From the NCBI RefSeq assembly GCF_900182905.1, contig NZ_FXUF01000017.1:19297-83296 (forward strand): a stretch of 64,000 bases of DNA, given 5' to 3'. Source of the DNA: Anoxynatronum buryatiense. Lineage in GTDB: Bacteria > Bacillota > Clostridia > Peptostreptococcales > Tindalliaceae. The notes under the pieces were generated by a model that did not search any database, was not told the origin of the DNA, and saw only the letters and a list, made by a program, of their open reading frames with translations. Shown one piece after another: positions 63,944 to 64,000 of this stretch; position 1 is the first letter of the stretch; each line of letters opens with the position of its first letter. The translations under genes and the position numbers were made by a program.

Positions 63944-64000
63944 CCTGTCTGTAAGTGGCTGAAAGTTATGTACTTGCAAGTAACCGACCCCTTAGTGTAT
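63937..64000 (+). repeat. Start of a possible further attC-like site, cut by the window end
   Basis: GGATAACCTGTCTGTAAG overlaps and follows the stop of the pentapeptide gene and resembles the AGATAAC end of the preceding attC-like site in sequence and position. Its complementary half would lie beyond the window. Confidence 0.3.

Overview
The window comes from the chromosome of an anaerobic low-to-mid-GC Firmicute, most likely of class Clostridia. It carries a citrate lyase operon with a biotin-domain-less oxaloacetate decarboxylase alpha subunit, a hybrid cluster protein, a pentaheme nitrite reductase, a minimal SufC/SufB-like pair, ECF and GltS transporters, and strong AGGAGG-type ribosome binding sites. 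Genus cannot be fixed from sequence alone. No rRNA, tRNA, CRISPR array or complete insertion sequence was seen.

Layout. 1-7.0 kb: tctA (cut by the window edge)-citD-citE-citF-citX-citG-oadA, a citrate import and cleavage operon ending in a terminator. 7.0-20.4 kb: an A+T-rich accessory stretch. Its first part (7.0-11.7 kb) holds small, same-strand genes (flavoprotein, aminoglycoside-phosphotransferase-like kinase, GNAT acetyltransferase, unknown membrane proteins, one frameshifted remnant) with attC-like inverted repeats. The rest holds a TetR-controlled RND efflux pump, an M23 peptidase remnant, an AraC-type regulator and an unknown Cys-rich protein. 20.4-32.5 kb: small redox and metal-type proteins, two chemoreceptors, and a nitrite/NO-stress group (nrfA, a Crp/Fnr regulator with a palindromic operator, a NapH-like Fe-S membrane protein, a cupin, hcp). 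33-36.3 kb: an amidohydrolase and an alanine/Na+ symporter.

36.7-46.3 kb: a cluster led by a consensus promoter with a Fur-box-like site and a TetR-type palindrome. It encodes a TetR regulator, a heterodimeric exporter-fold ABC pair, a complete ECF module (S, T, fused ATPases) and SufC/SufB-like proteins; together this suggests iron acquisition and Fe-S assembly. 46.4-49.1 kb: a TetR regulator with near-identical operators on both sides of its gene and a secreted flavin-linked reductase. 49.2-57.2 kb: a GGDEF protein, then gltS-ftcD-fchA-hutD (glutamate transport and formiminoglutamate catabolism). That operon has a sigma-54 promoter and sits beside a sensor kinase with an amino-acid-binding-protein domain and its NtrC-type regulator. 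57.7-61.0 kb: two ABC-F proteins, the second with one ATP site degenerate in all three motifs.

61.3-64 kb: a decayed IntI/Xer-like tyrosine recombinase (internal deletion, catalytic Tyr replaced by Ser), followed by cassette-like genes (methyltransferase, pentapeptide-repeat protein) separated by a good attC-like site. Together with the attC-like sites at 10.5-11.7 kb this suggests a dead or dying chromosomal integron with dispersed cassettes in a Firmicute. A second unexplained pattern is that many genes have degenerate short tandem repeats (6-26 bp units) in the leader just upstream of the ribosome binding site.
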